DNA from: Flavobacterium sp. 140616W15
GTDB lineage: Bacteria > Bacteroidota > Bacteroidia > Flavobacteriales > Flavobacteriaceae
Assembly (NCBI RefSeq): GCF_003668995.1
Contig: NZ_CP033068.1
Location: 558,001-622,000, forward strand
Length of the DNA stretch: 64,000 nucleotides
Direction of reading: 5' to 3'
Shown here: positions 9,448 to 18,312 of the stretch, piece after piece
Numbering within the stretch: position 1 is the first letter of the stretch
How the letters are laid out: each line of letters opens with the position of its first letter
Notes under the pieces: model-generated
Told to the model about the DNA's origin: nothing
What the model saw: only the letters and a program-made list of their open reading frames with translations
Database searches by the model: none
Made by a program: the position numbers and the translations under genes

Positions 9448-10194
9448 TTACTTTCGTTTAAGTGGAAAATAATAGTAAAAACCAACATTTAAGCGTAGCA
9501 GATTTATGCTAAAATCAGCATCGGTTCCATGTGATTTTTCAGTGATTTCATCATTTGTTTTGGTTTGTGACCAAGAGGTGCTTATTCCTGCAACTTGTGC
9601 TCCGACTTCTACAGAAAACCCTTTTACAATATTTACCATGATGCCTGGGTTAATTTGTAATTCGACAACCTCATTTTTAGTATAGATTCTTTTAAGCAGG
9701 TTGTCTGTGGTTCTTTCTTCGATTATATTTTTGAAGTTAGCTCCTAAAAGGACTAAATTATATAGATAAAAACGCCCTTTGTTATCAATAGGAATAAAGT
9801 TTTTCATTCCTCCATATATTCCATAAGAATCTTTTGCATATTGTACAGCTGTTCGAACATTTTGCTGGTCGGTTTCAATTTGATTGCGGCGATCGTTTTC
9901 GTAACTTATTGAACCTCCTAAAGCAAGATTGTCTTTAATGAAGTACCCTCCATCTACACTCGTTTTAAATAAATTTCGAGAGCGATTGCTTATGTTTACA
10001 AAAAAGCCTTCTTTTACATCAGTATCTTTGGTTGAGAAATTAAAAGATATTCCAGTATAAATGTTTCCCTTAGATGTGAGCTTGTTTTTTGAGCTTATGC
10101 TATCCTTATTGATTTTATTTTGAGCACTAAAAGGTTGGATAAACAATAGTAGAACAAATAAAAAAGAATAGGTGATGATGATTTTCTTAATCAT
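9448..10194 (-). CDS. Outer-membrane beta-barrel-like protein
   Basis: The 248-residue protein has a signal peptide (about 1-24, ending PFSAQ) and alternating hydrophobic and polar beta strands with many aromatic residues, ending FYYYFPLKRK. This suits a small outer-membrane barrel. No specific family motif is recognised. It is the first gene of a two-gene unit with the PCMD lipoprotein (gap of two bases), so a paired barrel and surface lipoprotein is the natural reading. The function of the pair is unknown. Confidence 0.75.
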   Translation of the reverse strand: MIKKIIITYSFLFVLLLFIQPFSAQNKINKDSISSKNKLTSKGNIYTGISFNFSTKDTDVKEGFFVNISNRSRNLFKTSVDGGYFIKDNLALGGSISYENDRRNQIETDQQNVRTAVQYAKDSYGIYGGMKNFIPIDNKGRFYLYNLVLLGANFKNIIEERTTDNLLKRIYTKNEVVELQINPGIMVNIVKGFSVEVGAQVAGISTSWSQTKTNDEITEKSHGTDADFSINLLRLNVGFYYYFPLKRK

Positions 10195-10369
10195 AAATTA
10201 GTTTTATAATACTTAAATATTCTGATTTAAAAATATATAGCAGTTATAAAAGTACGATTTTTATTGTGTTTTAATTTGTAAACAAAGATTTTAGAGGTAG
10301 GTGTTAATGTTAAAATTTGTGAGATGTTGAATTCTGAACTATATTTATATATTATTTAGAAACTCCTAT

Positions 10370-11013
10370 ATGAATTTTCAAAACGTATTGCATTATGTTC
10401 CTAGTCTTATTGCTGCAGAACTTCCTGCAGAAGTAGCACATTATAAAATGGCTCCATTGGAACGAATGGAAGTTATGAAAAATATAGATAGCAAAGTTAG
10501 TAATCCAAGAGTTGCCGCAGTAATGATGTTGCTGTATCCAAAAAATGAAATTGCACATTTAGTTTTAATTGTACGTAATGCCTACAATGGGGTGCATTCT
10601 TCACAAATTGCATTTCCAGGAGGGAAATACGAGAAAGATGATGGTAATTATGCTTATACAGCTTTGCGTGAAACACATGAAGAAATAGGTGTTTTACCTG
10701 GTAAAATTGAGGTTATAAAGGCATTTACGCCCACTTATATTCCACCAAGTAATTTTATTGTACATCCTTTTTGGGAATTTGTAAAGAAGAAATTCATTTT
10801 CGGCCAGATCCAAGAGAGGTAGCCGATATTATAGAGTTGCCACTTTCAGTTTTTTTGGATGATGAAATTGTTATTGAAACTATTTTATCAACTTCGTATG
10901 CAACAAATATTACAGTACCTGCTTTTAAAATAGAAAATCAAATTGTATGGGGAGCAACTGCGATGATATTGAGTGAGTTAAAAGAAGTTTTGAAAGAGAA
11001 TATTGTAGATTAA
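10370..11013 (+). pseudogene. NUDIX hydrolase (CoA pyrophosphatase type), frameshifted
   Basis: The first frame (10370 to a stop near 10820) carries SSQIAFPGGKYE and the Nudix core ALRETHEEIGV, typical of CoA pyrophosphatases that cleave CoA or its derivatives. After HPF the reading continues in the -1 frame to 11013 with LGICKEEIHFRPDPREVA, which matches the family's usual HPF-LG-x-x-KEE continuation. One missing T in the run at 10768-10772 explains the break exactly, and restoring it gives a 214-residue protein of normal length. I infer either a recent inactivating deletion or a sequencing error, the latter being more likely given similar cases elsewhere in the window. Confidence 0.85.
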
Positions 11014-11161
11014 TTGAACGCTAAAGTAGGGGGTGTTATTTGCTTTAAAAGAATTTTTATACCTATATAATTCATATTCCATTAACTCTTTTTTACTTTT
11101 ATTTTATATATAAAAGGTTCTTTTGTTTGATATATAGGTAGTTGCGATTTCCTGTGCTGGA

Positions 11162-12046
11162 GTGACTGTTAGTGAGAAATACAAGAATAAATTTCGTAAG
11201 TTTGTCTTTCTAATTTTCAAAATAACACATAAATTTATGGGATTGTTTAAAAGAAATCCTTTTGGCCATATACTATTTATAAAAAAATGGTTAATTCGAA
11301 TTTTTGGTGCAATTACACACAGACGTTATCGAGGTTTTAACGAATTGCAAATCGAGGGTTCAGAAATTATAAGAAGTTTACCAGATACTAATGTCCTTTT
11401 CATATCCAATCATCAGACTTACTTTGCTGATGTTGTAGCTATGTTCCACGTTTTTAACGCAAGTTTGAGCGGGAGAGCGGATAATATTAAAAATGTAGGT
11501 TACTTATGGCAACCCAAGATGAATATCTATTATGTTGCCGCTAAAGAAACCATGAGAGCTGGTTTGTTGCCAAGAATTTTATCCTATGTTGGAGCAATAA
11601 GTGTAGAACGTACTTGGAGAGCTAAAGGTGTTGATGTTACCGAAAAAAGAGATGTAAATCCTAATGATACCGAAAATATAAAAATTGCTCTTAATGATGG
11701 ATGGGTGATTACGTTTCCACAAGGAACTACGAAGTCATTCAAACCAGTTCGCAAAGGAACTGCGCATATTATTAAAGAGCATAGACCGGTTGTTGTTCCA
11801 ATTGTAATTGATGGCTTCCGTCGTTCTTTTGATAAAAAAGGATTGCGAATGAAAAAGAAAGGAATTTTACAATCGTTTATAATTAAAGAACCACTTGCTA
11901 TTGATTATGATAATGATACAATTGATGAAATTGTAGAAAAAGTAGAATATGCCATTGAGCAACATCCTTCATTTTTAAAAGTTATTCCAGCAGAAGAACT
12001 AAAATTAGAAGAAGAATTGAATAAAATGCGTAGATGGGGGTATTAG
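11162..12046 (+). CDS. plsC: 1-acyl-sn-glycerol-3-phosphate acyltransferase (PlsC family)
   Basis: PlsC-family enzymes transfer an acyl group to lysophosphatidate in phospholipid synthesis at the inner membrane. The acyltransferase motif NHQTYFAD (the H-x4-D motif) and the second motif FPQGTTKSF (a variant of F-PEG-TRS) are clear, followed by VVPIVIDGFRRSF. The frame is open from a GTG at 11162, giving 294 residues. An ATG at 11237 (MGLFKRNPFG) would give 269 residues and is a fair alternative. The upstream neighbour is the NUDIX gene. A strong palindromic terminator follows at 12071. Confidence 0.9.
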   Translation: MTVSEKYKNKFRKFVFLIFKITHKFMGLFKRNPFGHILFIKKWLIRIFGAITHRRYRGFNELQIEGSEIIRSLPDTNVLFISNHQTYFADVVAMFHVFNASLSGRADNIKNVGYLWQPKMNIYYVAAKETMRAGLLPRILSYVGAISVERTWRAKGVDVTEKRDVNPNDTENIKIALNDGWVITFPQGTTKSFKPVRKGTAHIIKEHRPVVVPIVIDGFRRSFDKKGLRMKKKGILQSFIIKEPLAIDYDNDTIDEIVEKVEYAIEQHPSFLKVIPAEELKLEEELNKMRRWGY

Positions 12047-12070
12047 TTTTCTGTATAAATATAATTTTCT

Positions 12071-12112
12071 AAAAAGGGAGCTGTAAAATATATTTTACAG
12101 CTCCCCTTTTTT
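12071..12112. terminator. Palindromic terminator after plsC
   Basis: A 30-base perfect palindrome (12076-12105, left half GGGAGCTGTAAAATA) is flanked by A5 on the left and T6 on the right. It can end transcription from plsC and from the minus-strand gene that ends at 12171. Confidence 0.85.
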
Positions 12113-12170
12113 ATTTTAAATGTATTTCTTAACCTTTGAGCCTTTGTGGCTCTGTTCTAAAATGTTGTGA

Positions 12171-12799
12171 TTATAAATCAATCTTTTTAAGTTCTTTATA
12201 ATTGTCATACAATCTTCGGAGTAGCGTGCCGTATACAAGTCTGTAGAAACACCATACTAAACCTAATGATATAAGGGTAACTAGAAGTAAAATACATATT
12301 ACCATTAGCATTACTGTGCCGTTGGTTGCAATTTTCTCTTTAAGGTAGTTCATCTCGGGACTTGAGAAAGCAATAAAGAAGCTTATAATTGAACTAAAAA
12401 CTACCATTGCCAAATTATACCAAACATAGTATTGAACCGTTTTACGAGTTTTTAAGATGCTACTCATTAATAATTTAGTAGATTTTGTAGTCGATATAGT
12501 AGTGTAGTTTTTATAGAAAAAATACACGAAAATTAGTACTACAATATAATTAAAGTTTGTTATCACTTCAAGATATAGTATGTATTCAGGATGATTGATT
12601 TGTTTTAAGAAATCATCAATGCTAAATACGAAATTTGATGCAGTCCAAAATAATATTTCTAGAAGACTTATAACCAAGATCCATTTTACAATCGATGAAG
12701 ATTTTTTGTGAATCATATTATAAATTTCTACCTCAGATACTTGCTGAAAAGTATCTGCAGTTTTATTCCAATCTTTTTTAGTAAATCCAGCTCTTTCAT
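12171..12799 (-). CDS. Four-helix membrane protein next to ECF sigma factor (N-terminal frameshift)
   Basis: The intact frame from 12716 encodes 181 residues with four hydrophobic segments (about 12-30, 45-65, 96-120 and 135-165). The true start is probably the ATG at 12799: it reads MKELDLLKK, and after one extra A in the A6 run (12774-12779 on the plus strand) it continues as DWNKTADTFQQVSEVEIY into the MIHKKSSS start at 12716, giving 209 residues. This charged cytoplasmic head could contact the sigma factor, whose stop lies seven bases upstream. I infer a membrane regulator of that sigma factor; no classic anti-sigma motif is visible. Confidence 0.75.
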
Positions 12800-12806
12800 A
12801 TTTATT

Positions 12807-13301
12807 TTAAGGATTTAATATTTTTTTAAGTTTCCCTTTAATTCTGTTCATTTTCACTCGTGCGTTAACTTCACTAATTCCCAAAGTTTCAGCAATCTCT
12901 TGATAATCTTTATCTTCTAGATACATAAAAATCAATGCTTTTTCGATATCGTTTAGTTGGTAAACGGCTTTGTACATTAACTTAATCTGTTCCTCTTCTT
13001 CATAGTTGTAATCAACTTCTTTTATAAAATGTTGGTGATTTTCAAACTCTACAGTTGCTATCGAACGCTTTGTTTTTCGATATAACGTAATAGCGGTGTT
13101 TAGCGCGACTCGATAAGTCCAAGTAGAAAATTTGCTATCACCTCTAAATTTTGGATATGCTTTCCATAACTGAATCGTAATTTCTTGAAACAAATCCTTG
13201 TGAGCATCTTGGTTAGCAGTATATAATCTACAAATTTTGTGGATTATATTCTGGTTTGCCTGCAATTGCACAACAAATGAATGTTCTAAATTATCGTTCA
13301 T
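12807..13301 (-). CDS. RNA polymerase ECF sigma factor
   Basis: The 164-residue protein has the sigma-70 region 2 (HKDLFQEITIQLWKAYPKFRG and the FSTWTYRVALNTAI helix, about residues 30-75) and region 4 (YQEIAETLGISEVNARVKMNRIKGKLKKIL, given here in part, about 130-160). It lacks regions 1 and 3, which defines an extracytoplasmic-function sigma factor. The membrane protein gene on the same strand starts seven bases after its stop, which fits the usual sigma plus membrane regulator pairing. The signal and target genes cannot be inferred from the sequence. Confidence 0.92.
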   Translation of the reverse strand: MNDNLEHSFVVQLQANQNIIHKICRLYTANQDAHKDLFQEITIQLWKAYPKFRGDSKFSTWTYRVALNTAITLYRKTKRSIATVEFENHQHFIKEVDYNYEEEEQIKLMYKAVYQLNDIEKALIFMYLEDKDYQEIAETLGISEVNARVKMNRIKGKLKKILNP

Positions 13302-13360
13302 ATTGTATTAGTAGTATTAATGCCGATTTTGTTACAGTTTTTATTGCTTAAAGAAAAAAA

Positions 13361-14422
13361 TTATAGTTCTTTCTCTTTGTAGTAATTAATCATTAAATCA
13401 ACAAATTTACTATAGCTATCCATGCCATCTTTTTGCTGATTCATTTTCAGGAAATTGTCATAAAAAATATGAAAACCAGTTTCGATAAAAGTTTCATATT
13501 GCTTCCAGAAATCTTGGCTCTCTTTATAATTATTTAGAATTCCAGGGTGAACGGTTTTTACTATTTGGTTAAATAATTTTTCATCTTTTGCCCTTAAAAT
13601 TCCTAAACAATAACGTAAAGCCATGCTATAGCCAGAATATTGTATGTATAAATTGTCGTTTTTTACAGAAGCCAAGAATCCTATAAAATTGCATTCACTC
13701 TCGCTAGCATAACCCATTTGGTGTGCCATTTCATGGTTCGCAGTCATCGGAAAGCTGTACATCGGACCAAGATTGTTTACTTGGGCTTCATTGGTAAATG
13801 GATTTAAATAACCGCCAAATCCCATATAGGTAAGAGGCAGACTGAAAAGCGATTTTTTTACACTTAAATGCGAATAGGTAAAATAAGGGTGCTCGGTTGC
13901 GAGATTATTATACCCATTTACATTCATTTTAAAAATCTGCTCTTGCGAATATGGAGATGTAACTTTGAGGTTGTTGTTTTTAGTTATTTGAGATTGAATT
14001 GAATTCGTTTTTGTGATTAGTTTTTTTGTAAAATCTAATAAATCGGCATCGGAATATTCTCTTTGTATTCCCATTTTTTCAAATAAAGGCACTCGGTAAT
14101 AATTAAAAGCCCAAAGAAAATGGAATAGAAAATAGAATACCGAAAGATAACTTAAGATAGCCAAGATGTTATCCTTCCATAATAATTTCCATGATTTTCG
14201 TTTTAACCAAAGCCATCTTAAAAATAATACGATCAAGACAAAATAGATACAATCACCTATAGAAAAAGGAATCCATCCGAGTATGATTCTTGAAAAAGAA
14301 GCGATTTTTAAATATAATGCAGTACTGTAGTGTTTTTCGATGAATTCAGGAAAAAATGGAATAATCTTTAAAATAATGATTTGCAATAGTAAGAATAAGG
14401 GAAGAATGTATTTTCGTTTCAC
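13361..14422 (-). CDS. DUF3810 membrane metallopeptidase-like protein
   Basis: The 353-residue protein has three or so N-terminal membrane segments (about 7-25, 45-70 and 85-110) and a soluble C-terminal domain. That domain contains NHEMAHQMGYASE, a zinc-binding H-E-x-x-H motif with a downstream Glu-rich ESECNF segment. This combination defines the DUF3810 family, common in Bacteroidota and suspected to be a membrane zinc peptidase. Its substrate is unknown. It ends 60 bases before the sigma factor gene starts on the same strand, so it could be transcribed with it, though no direct link is shown. Confidence 0.86.
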   Translation of the reverse strand: MKRKYILPLFLLLQIIILKIIPFFPEFIEKHYSTALYLKIASFSRIILGWIPFSIGDCIYFVLIVLFLRWLWLKRKSWKLLWKDNILAILSYLSVFYFLFHFLWAFNYYRVPLFEKMGIQREYSDADLLDFTKKLITKTNSIQSQITKNNNLKVTSPYSQEQIFKMNVNGYNNLATEHPYFTYSHLSVKKSLFSLPLTYMGFGGYLNPFTNEAQVNNLGPMYSFPMTANHEMAHQMGYASESECNFIGFLASVKNDNLYIQYSGYSMALRYCLGILRAKDEKLFNQIVKTVHPGILNNYKESQDFWKQYETFIETGFHIFYDNFLKMNQQKDGMDSYSKFVDLMINYYKEKEL

Positions 14423-14505
14423 GGTTTTGCTTTTGGGTTAAAAATAATAATTAAAATAGTAGTTGACTTTCTTTTTTGTAAATTTGTTAATTAATAAAAG
14501 GAAAA

Positions 14506-14718
14506 ATGACACAAATCACTTTAAATATTCCAGATGATGAATTGTCTTTCTTTATGCAGTTAATAGAGAAATTTAATTATGAAACTGTAATTAATGAATT
14601 TTCTGTAACTGAAGAAATGAAAAGTTTGTTAGATGAAAGAAGATCAACTTCAAAAGCTGATGATTTTCTTCCTTGGAATGAAGCAAAAAAACAATTACGT
14701 TTTAAATCTGGAAAATGA
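14506..14718 (+). CDS. Type II antitoxin-like protein
   Basis: This 70-residue protein begins with a beta strand of the kind seen in small antitoxins (MTQITLNIPDDE), then helices, and ends in a basic charged tail with the WNEAKKQL segment common to antitoxins of the RelB-like or DUF2683-like type. The stop overlaps the start of the next gene by four bases (ATGA), the usual arrangement of toxin-antitoxin pairs. It would bind and neutralise the toxin and repress the promoter. Naming rests on size, order and overlap more than on strong family signatures. Confidence 0.78.
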   Translation: MTQITLNIPDDELSFFMQLIEKFNYETVINEFSVTEEMKSLLDERRSTSKADDFLPWNEAKKQLRFKSGK

Positions 14719-15008
14719 TTTTTGAAGTTGTAATTGAACCAAGAGCAATTCTTGATATACAAGATGCGATTGATTATTATGAATCTAAGCAAAGTGGATT
14801 AGGAGAATATTTTTATCAAGTAATTGATGATCATATAGAAATATTGACTAGAAATCCTTTCTTTCAAATTAGATATAAAGATTATCACGGTGTCCCTACG
14901 AAAAAATTCCCTTTCATTATTTTTTATTTCATCGATGAAAAGTTGAAAACAATTTATATTCTATCTGTTTTTAATACATCGTTAAAACCTTCAAAATACC
15001 CAAAGTGA
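14715..15008 (+). CDS. RelE/ParE-family toxin
   Basis: The 97-residue protein matches the RelE/ParE fold. It has the N-terminal strand and helix FEVVIEPRAILDIQDAIDYYE, the segment EILTRNPFFQIRYKDYHGV, and the C-terminal strands KFPFIIFYFIDE and LKTIYILSVFNTSLKP. These proteins either cut mRNA on the ribosome or inhibit gyrase, and the sequence does not settle which. It overlaps the antitoxin by four bases and is therefore translationally coupled. It lies alone between DUF3810 and peptidase D with no mobile-element remains. Confidence 0.87.
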   Translation: MIFEVVIEPRAILDIQDAIDYYESKQSGLGEYFYQVIDDHIEILTRNPFFQIRYKDYHGVPTKKFPFIIFYFIDEKLKTIYILSVFNTSLKPSKYPK

Positions 15009-15078
15009 TATTTTAATTCATAATATTTCTGGTGAAAATTTTAAAATAGTTTCCCCGCGAAAAAGAATTTAAACTTTG

Positions 15079-15086
15079 TAACTTTG
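15079..15086 (+). promoter_or_regulatory. Probable -7 box of the peptidase D gene
   Basis: TAACTTTG fits the TAnnTTTG consensus. It lies 35 bases before the ATG at 15121 and only 10 before an in-frame ATG at 15097, which favours 15121 as the start. No good -33 TTG was found. Confidence 0.45.
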
Positions 15087-15120
15087 AGATCTGAAAATGT
15101 TAAACTTCAAACAAAACATA

Positions 15121-16581
15121 ATGAGTCAAGAAATAAGAAATTTAGAACCAAAAGAACTTTGGAATAAGTTTGCCGATTTGAATGCAGTACCACGTCCATC
15201 TAAAAAAGAAGAGCGTGTTATTGAGTTCATGAAAAACTTCGGTACTAGTTTAGGATTAGAAACTTTTGAGGATGAAATTCGTAATGTAATTATCCGTAAA
15301 CCAGCTACTCCAGGAATGGAAAATCGTAAAGCTATTGTTTTACAAGGGCATTTGGATATGGTACATCAAAAAAATGCCGATACGGTTTTTGATTTTGATA
15401 CCCAGGGAATAGATATGTATGTTGATGGGGATTGGGTTCGTGCTCGCGGAACTACACTTGGTGCAGACAATGGACTTGGAGTTGCAACAATAATGGCAAT
15501 TTTAGAAAGTAAAGACATTCCACATCCTGCAATAGAAGCGTTGTTTACAATCGACGAAGAAACAGGAATGACAGGAGCGTTAAATCTAAAAGGAGGAATT
15601 CTTCAAGGTCAGATTTTATTGAATTTAGATACTGAAGAAGATGATGAAATTGATATTGGTTGTGCAGGAGGAATTGATGTAACTGCTACAAGAACATATA
15701 ATGAAGAAGATGTTCCAGAAGGTTCAGTTGGACATATTATTACTGTAAAAGGACTTAAAGGAGGTCACTCGGGGATGGATATTCATAAAGGGTTGGGTAA
15801 TGCCAATAAAATTATGAACCGTTTGTTGTTTGATGCTTTTGAAAATTTCGGATTGCAAGTAGTTGAGATTAACGGAGGAAGTTTGCGTAATGCAATTCCG
15901 AGAGAAAGTGTAGCGAAAGTAATCATATCAGAGATGTTTGATGAAGCTTACATTTTTGACATGCAAGAAATTATCAATGATATTAAAACGGAGTTTAAAA
16001 CGACTGAACCAAATCTTACGATAGAAATCGTTAAATGCGATTTGCCTGAAAAAGTAATGGATTTAGGAGTTCAAGAAGGTATCATTCGTGCAATTTATGC
16101 TGCTCATAATGGAGTTTACAGAATGAGTGCTGATATGGCAGACTTAGTTGAAACTTCGAACAATATTGCTCGTGTTATAGTAAAAGATGGTGAAATTAAG
16201 ATTGGATGTCTAACGCGTTCTTCTGTTGAAACATCTAAATTTGATTTGGCTAACTCATTGCGTTCAGCATTTGAACTAGTAGGTTGTGAGGTAGAACTTT
16301 CAGGAAGTTATCCAGGTTGGACACCAAATGTAAACTCTGAAATATTAGATGTTCTAGTTGGTATCTACGAAAAACAAAATAACGAAAAGCCAAAAGTTGT
16401 GGCTTGTCATGCAGGTTTAGAATGTGGTATTTTAGGGACTAATTATCCAGATATGGATATGATTTCTTTTGGACCAACAATTCATGGAGCACATTCACCG
16501 GACGAAAGAGCAAGTATTTCATCTGCTCAAAAATATTGGAAATTTGTTTTAGAGATTCTTTCTAATATTCCAGTAAAGTAA
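15121..16581 (+). CDS. pepD: Aminoacyl-histidine dipeptidase (peptidase D, M20)
   Basis: This cytoplasmic zinc dipeptidase cleaves Xaa-His dipeptides such as carnosine. The 486-residue protein shows the M20 metal-site motifs QGHLDMVHQ, GADNGLGVA, FTIDEETGMTGA and, near the C-terminus, CHAGLECGIL and GPTIHGAHSPDER. The start was placed at 15121 (MSQEIRNLEPKELW), because an upstream in-frame ATG at 15097 leaves almost no leader after the promoter-like box. The dimerisation domain lies around residues 200-380. An intergenic inverted repeat follows. Confidence 0.94.
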   Translation: MSQEIRNLEPKELWNKFADLNAVPRPSKKEERVIEFMKNFGTSLGLETFEDEIRNVIIRKPATPGMENRKAIVLQGHLDMVHQKNADTVFDFDTQGIDMYVDGDWVRARGTTLGADNGLGVATIMAILESKDIPHPAIEALFTIDEETGMTGALNLKGGILQGQILLNLDTEEDDEIDIGCAGGIDVTATRTYNEEDVPEGSVGHIITVKGLKGGHSGMDIHKGLGNANKIMNRLLFDAFENFGLQVVEINGGSLRNAIPRESVAKVIISEMFDEAYIFDMQEIINDIKTEFKTTEPNLTIEIVKCDLPEKVMDLGVQEGIIRAIYAAHNGVYRMSADMADLVETSNNIARVIVKDGEIKIGCLTRSSVETSKFDLANSLRSAFELVGCEVELSGSYPGWTPNVNSEILDVLVGIYEKQNNEKPKVVACHAGLECGILGTNYPDMDMISFGPTIHGAHSPDERASISSAQKYWKFVLEILSNIPVK

Positions 16582-16590
16582 TAAAGTTGA

Positions 16591-16642
16591 CAGTCGCAGT
16601 TTTCGGTAAGCAGTTTTAACTGAGTACTGAAAACTGTGACTG
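16591..16642. repeat. Inverted repeat / probable hairpin after pepD
   Basis: CAGTCGCAGTTTTC (16591-16604) pairs with GAAAACTGTGACTG (16629-16642) with one G-T wobble. The right arm and its flank (16625-16646, 22 bases) recur exactly at 58246-58267, so this is a dispersed intergenic repeat of the genome rather than a simple terminator. Confidence 0.6.
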
Positions 16643-16653
16643 AATACTAAAAA

Positions 16654-16764
16654 TTAGTCTCTTTTAGGACTGTTTTTCTTTTCTCTCTTTTCCTCTTTCT
16701 TTTCTTTTGCAGTTTTAAGAGGTTCTTTTTTTTGTGTTTTCTTAGCGTCTTGACTCTTTGCCAT
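16654..16764 (-). CDS. Small Lys-rich basic protein (36 aa)
   Basis: This short reading frame starts MAKSQDAKKTQKK and ends KKNSPKRD, 36 residues of which nearly half are Lys, Arg or Glu. It is predicted to be a disordered or helical charged peptide. It has an ATG start and a clear stop, and sits alone between pepD and DUF389. The composition is too ordered to be random AT-rich DNA. I recall similar short proteins in other Flavobacterium genomes, but that needs a search. The function is unknown; nucleic-acid or ribosome binding is only a guess. Confidence 0.6.
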   Translation of the reverse strand: MAKSQDAKKTQKKEPLKTAKEKKEEKREKKNSPKRD

Positions 16765-16868
16765 GATATTCTAGTTTAGTTAATTTCTTATTATATAAAA
16801 GTAAATATAGTAACTATTTTTAGAAGATTACTCTTAATCAGCTATTAAAGCATATCAATTCAAGTTTA

Positions 16869-18179
16869 TTATTTAGAGGGCTGTCTGTATACTTCAATGG
16901 AGTCTTTTGCCAGTCGAATTTTGAGCCACGATTTTAATTTATGATTCATTTCTTTGTCTAATTCTTTCTTGCTTTGATATAAAACAATAGGTATTATTTT
17001 GGTGTTTTGCGCATTTTTATAAGAGTAATTTCCAATAACTAATGATGATATGTAAGGGAAAAGCACTTTAGATTCGTCAGTAATTTGTTCATTGTTGAAT
17101 TGATATTCAGCTAGTTGTTCGCGTAAGCTGTTAATTAAAATGTCTTTTTTATCGACTAGGTCTTTGCTAGAGTTCATCTTGTTGAGGATGTCCCGACTTA
17201 TATTAAAAGTATCTTGTTGAATTAATAGTTGGGTATTTGGTAGATTATAGTCAATTAGTTTTTTATTTAAATTGCTAATTTCTTCGTTGTTAAATTTTTT
17301 AGATAAAAATGCAAGTTCTATCTTTTTAGGATTACTATTGTATTCTATCTTTTTGTATATTATTGGATAATCATGATCTGTGAACTCTTTTTTAATGAAA
17401 ATTTCAGTCTTTAAACGATAGCTTTTTTCAACAAAAAGCTGATACGCAAAATAGATACTTGGTAAAATCATTAGCATGATAAGTATAGTGATACCGTATT
17501 TTACTTGTTTTTCATGTTTTGTATCTAATTGTTGAGTAACAGGGTATTTCAGGAATTTTACGATTATAAAAGTTGCAATACAAATAAACACACAGTTTAT
17601 AGCGTATAGATACATGGCTCCTAAAAAATAACCGATGTTTCCTAAAGCTAAGCTATATCCAGCAGTGCATAATGGAGGCATTAAAGCTGTTGCTATTGCA
17701 ACACCAGGAATTGGATTTCCTTTTTCGACCCTTGTTACTGCAATAACGCCAACTAAACCGCCAAAAAAGGCGATTAATATATCATATATATTTGGAGAAG
17801 TTCTGGCTAAAAGCTCTGATTGTGCTTCTTTAAAAGGGCTTGCGTAGAAATATAAAGTAGAGATTGCTAAACTTACAAATGTAGCAATTAGAAGGTTTTT
17901 TATAGACTTCTTTACTAATTCAAAGTCATACATACCTAGTCCGAAACCTGCTCCGACAATTGGTCCCATGAGAGGTGAAATTAACATAGCGCCAATTATT
18001 ACTGCTGTTGAGTTAACATTTAAACCAACGGATGCAATTAGTATTGCGCAGGCTAATATCCATAAGTTAGAACCTCTAAAAGATATGGAACTAGTGATGT
18101 TCTCAATTACTTTTCTTTTGTTTTCTTCTCCTTTATGAAGATCTATAAAGTTTAGGACTTTGTTTATTTCTTTTTTCAT
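16869..18179 (-). CDS. DUF389 integral membrane protein
   Basis: The 436-residue protein has the DUF389 core (about residues 35-215), with roughly six hydrophobic segments and the hallmark runs STAVIIGAMLISPLMGPI and PGVAIATALMPPLCTAGY. A further membrane segment at about 232-250 and a soluble C-terminal domain follow. The family (TIGR00341-like) is widespread but its function is not established; a transport or membrane-stress role has been suggested from its shape. It is transcribed alone, between the small Lys-rich gene and a carboxypeptidase-regulatory-domain protein. Confidence 0.88.
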   Translation of the reverse strand: MKKEINKVLNFIDLHKGEENKRKVIENITSSISFRGSNLWILACAILIASVGLNVNSTAVIIGAMLISPLMGPIVGAGFGLGMYDFELVKKSIKNLLIATFVSLAISTLYFYASPFKEAQSELLARTSPNIYDILIAFFGGLVGVIAVTRVEKGNPIPGVAIATALMPPLCTAGYSLALGNIGYFLGAMYLYAINCVFICIATFIIVKFLKYPVTQQLDTKHEKQVKYGITILIMLMILPSIYFAYQLFVEKSYRLKTEIFIKKEFTDHDYPIIYKKIEYNSNPKKIELAFLSKKFNNEEISNLNKKLIDYNLPNTQLLIQQDTFNISRDILNKMNSSKDLVDKKDILINSLREQLAEYQFNNEQITDESKVLFPYISSLVIGNYSYKNAQNTKIIPIVLYQSKKELDKEMNHKLKSWLKIRLAKDSIEVYRQPSK

Positions 18180-18254
18180 TTACAAAGGAGTTTTCAGAAC
18201 GTTAAATTACAAATTTTATATCAGAATGTTTCTATGGATGTGCGTTGTTGTGCC

Positions 18255-18298
18255 AAAAAAAATCCTCAGCTACTTTTAGTAGTGAGGATCGTTTTTTT
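18255..18298 (-). terminator. Hairpin terminator between minus-strand genes
   Basis: ATCCTCA and CTACT pair with AGTAG and TGAGGAT around a short loop with one bulged G. The stem has A8 on the left (a T tract on the minus strand) and T7 on the right. It ends the minus transcript of the gene at 18313-19080. Confidence 0.8.
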
Positions 18299-18312
18299 AT
18301 ATTTTTAAAGGA

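Noticed and set aside
10771..11013. A separate small gene starting MGICKEE after the NUDIX gene
   Set aside because: Its sequence is the natural continuation of the NUDIX protein after a one-base frameshift, so it is part of the same gene.
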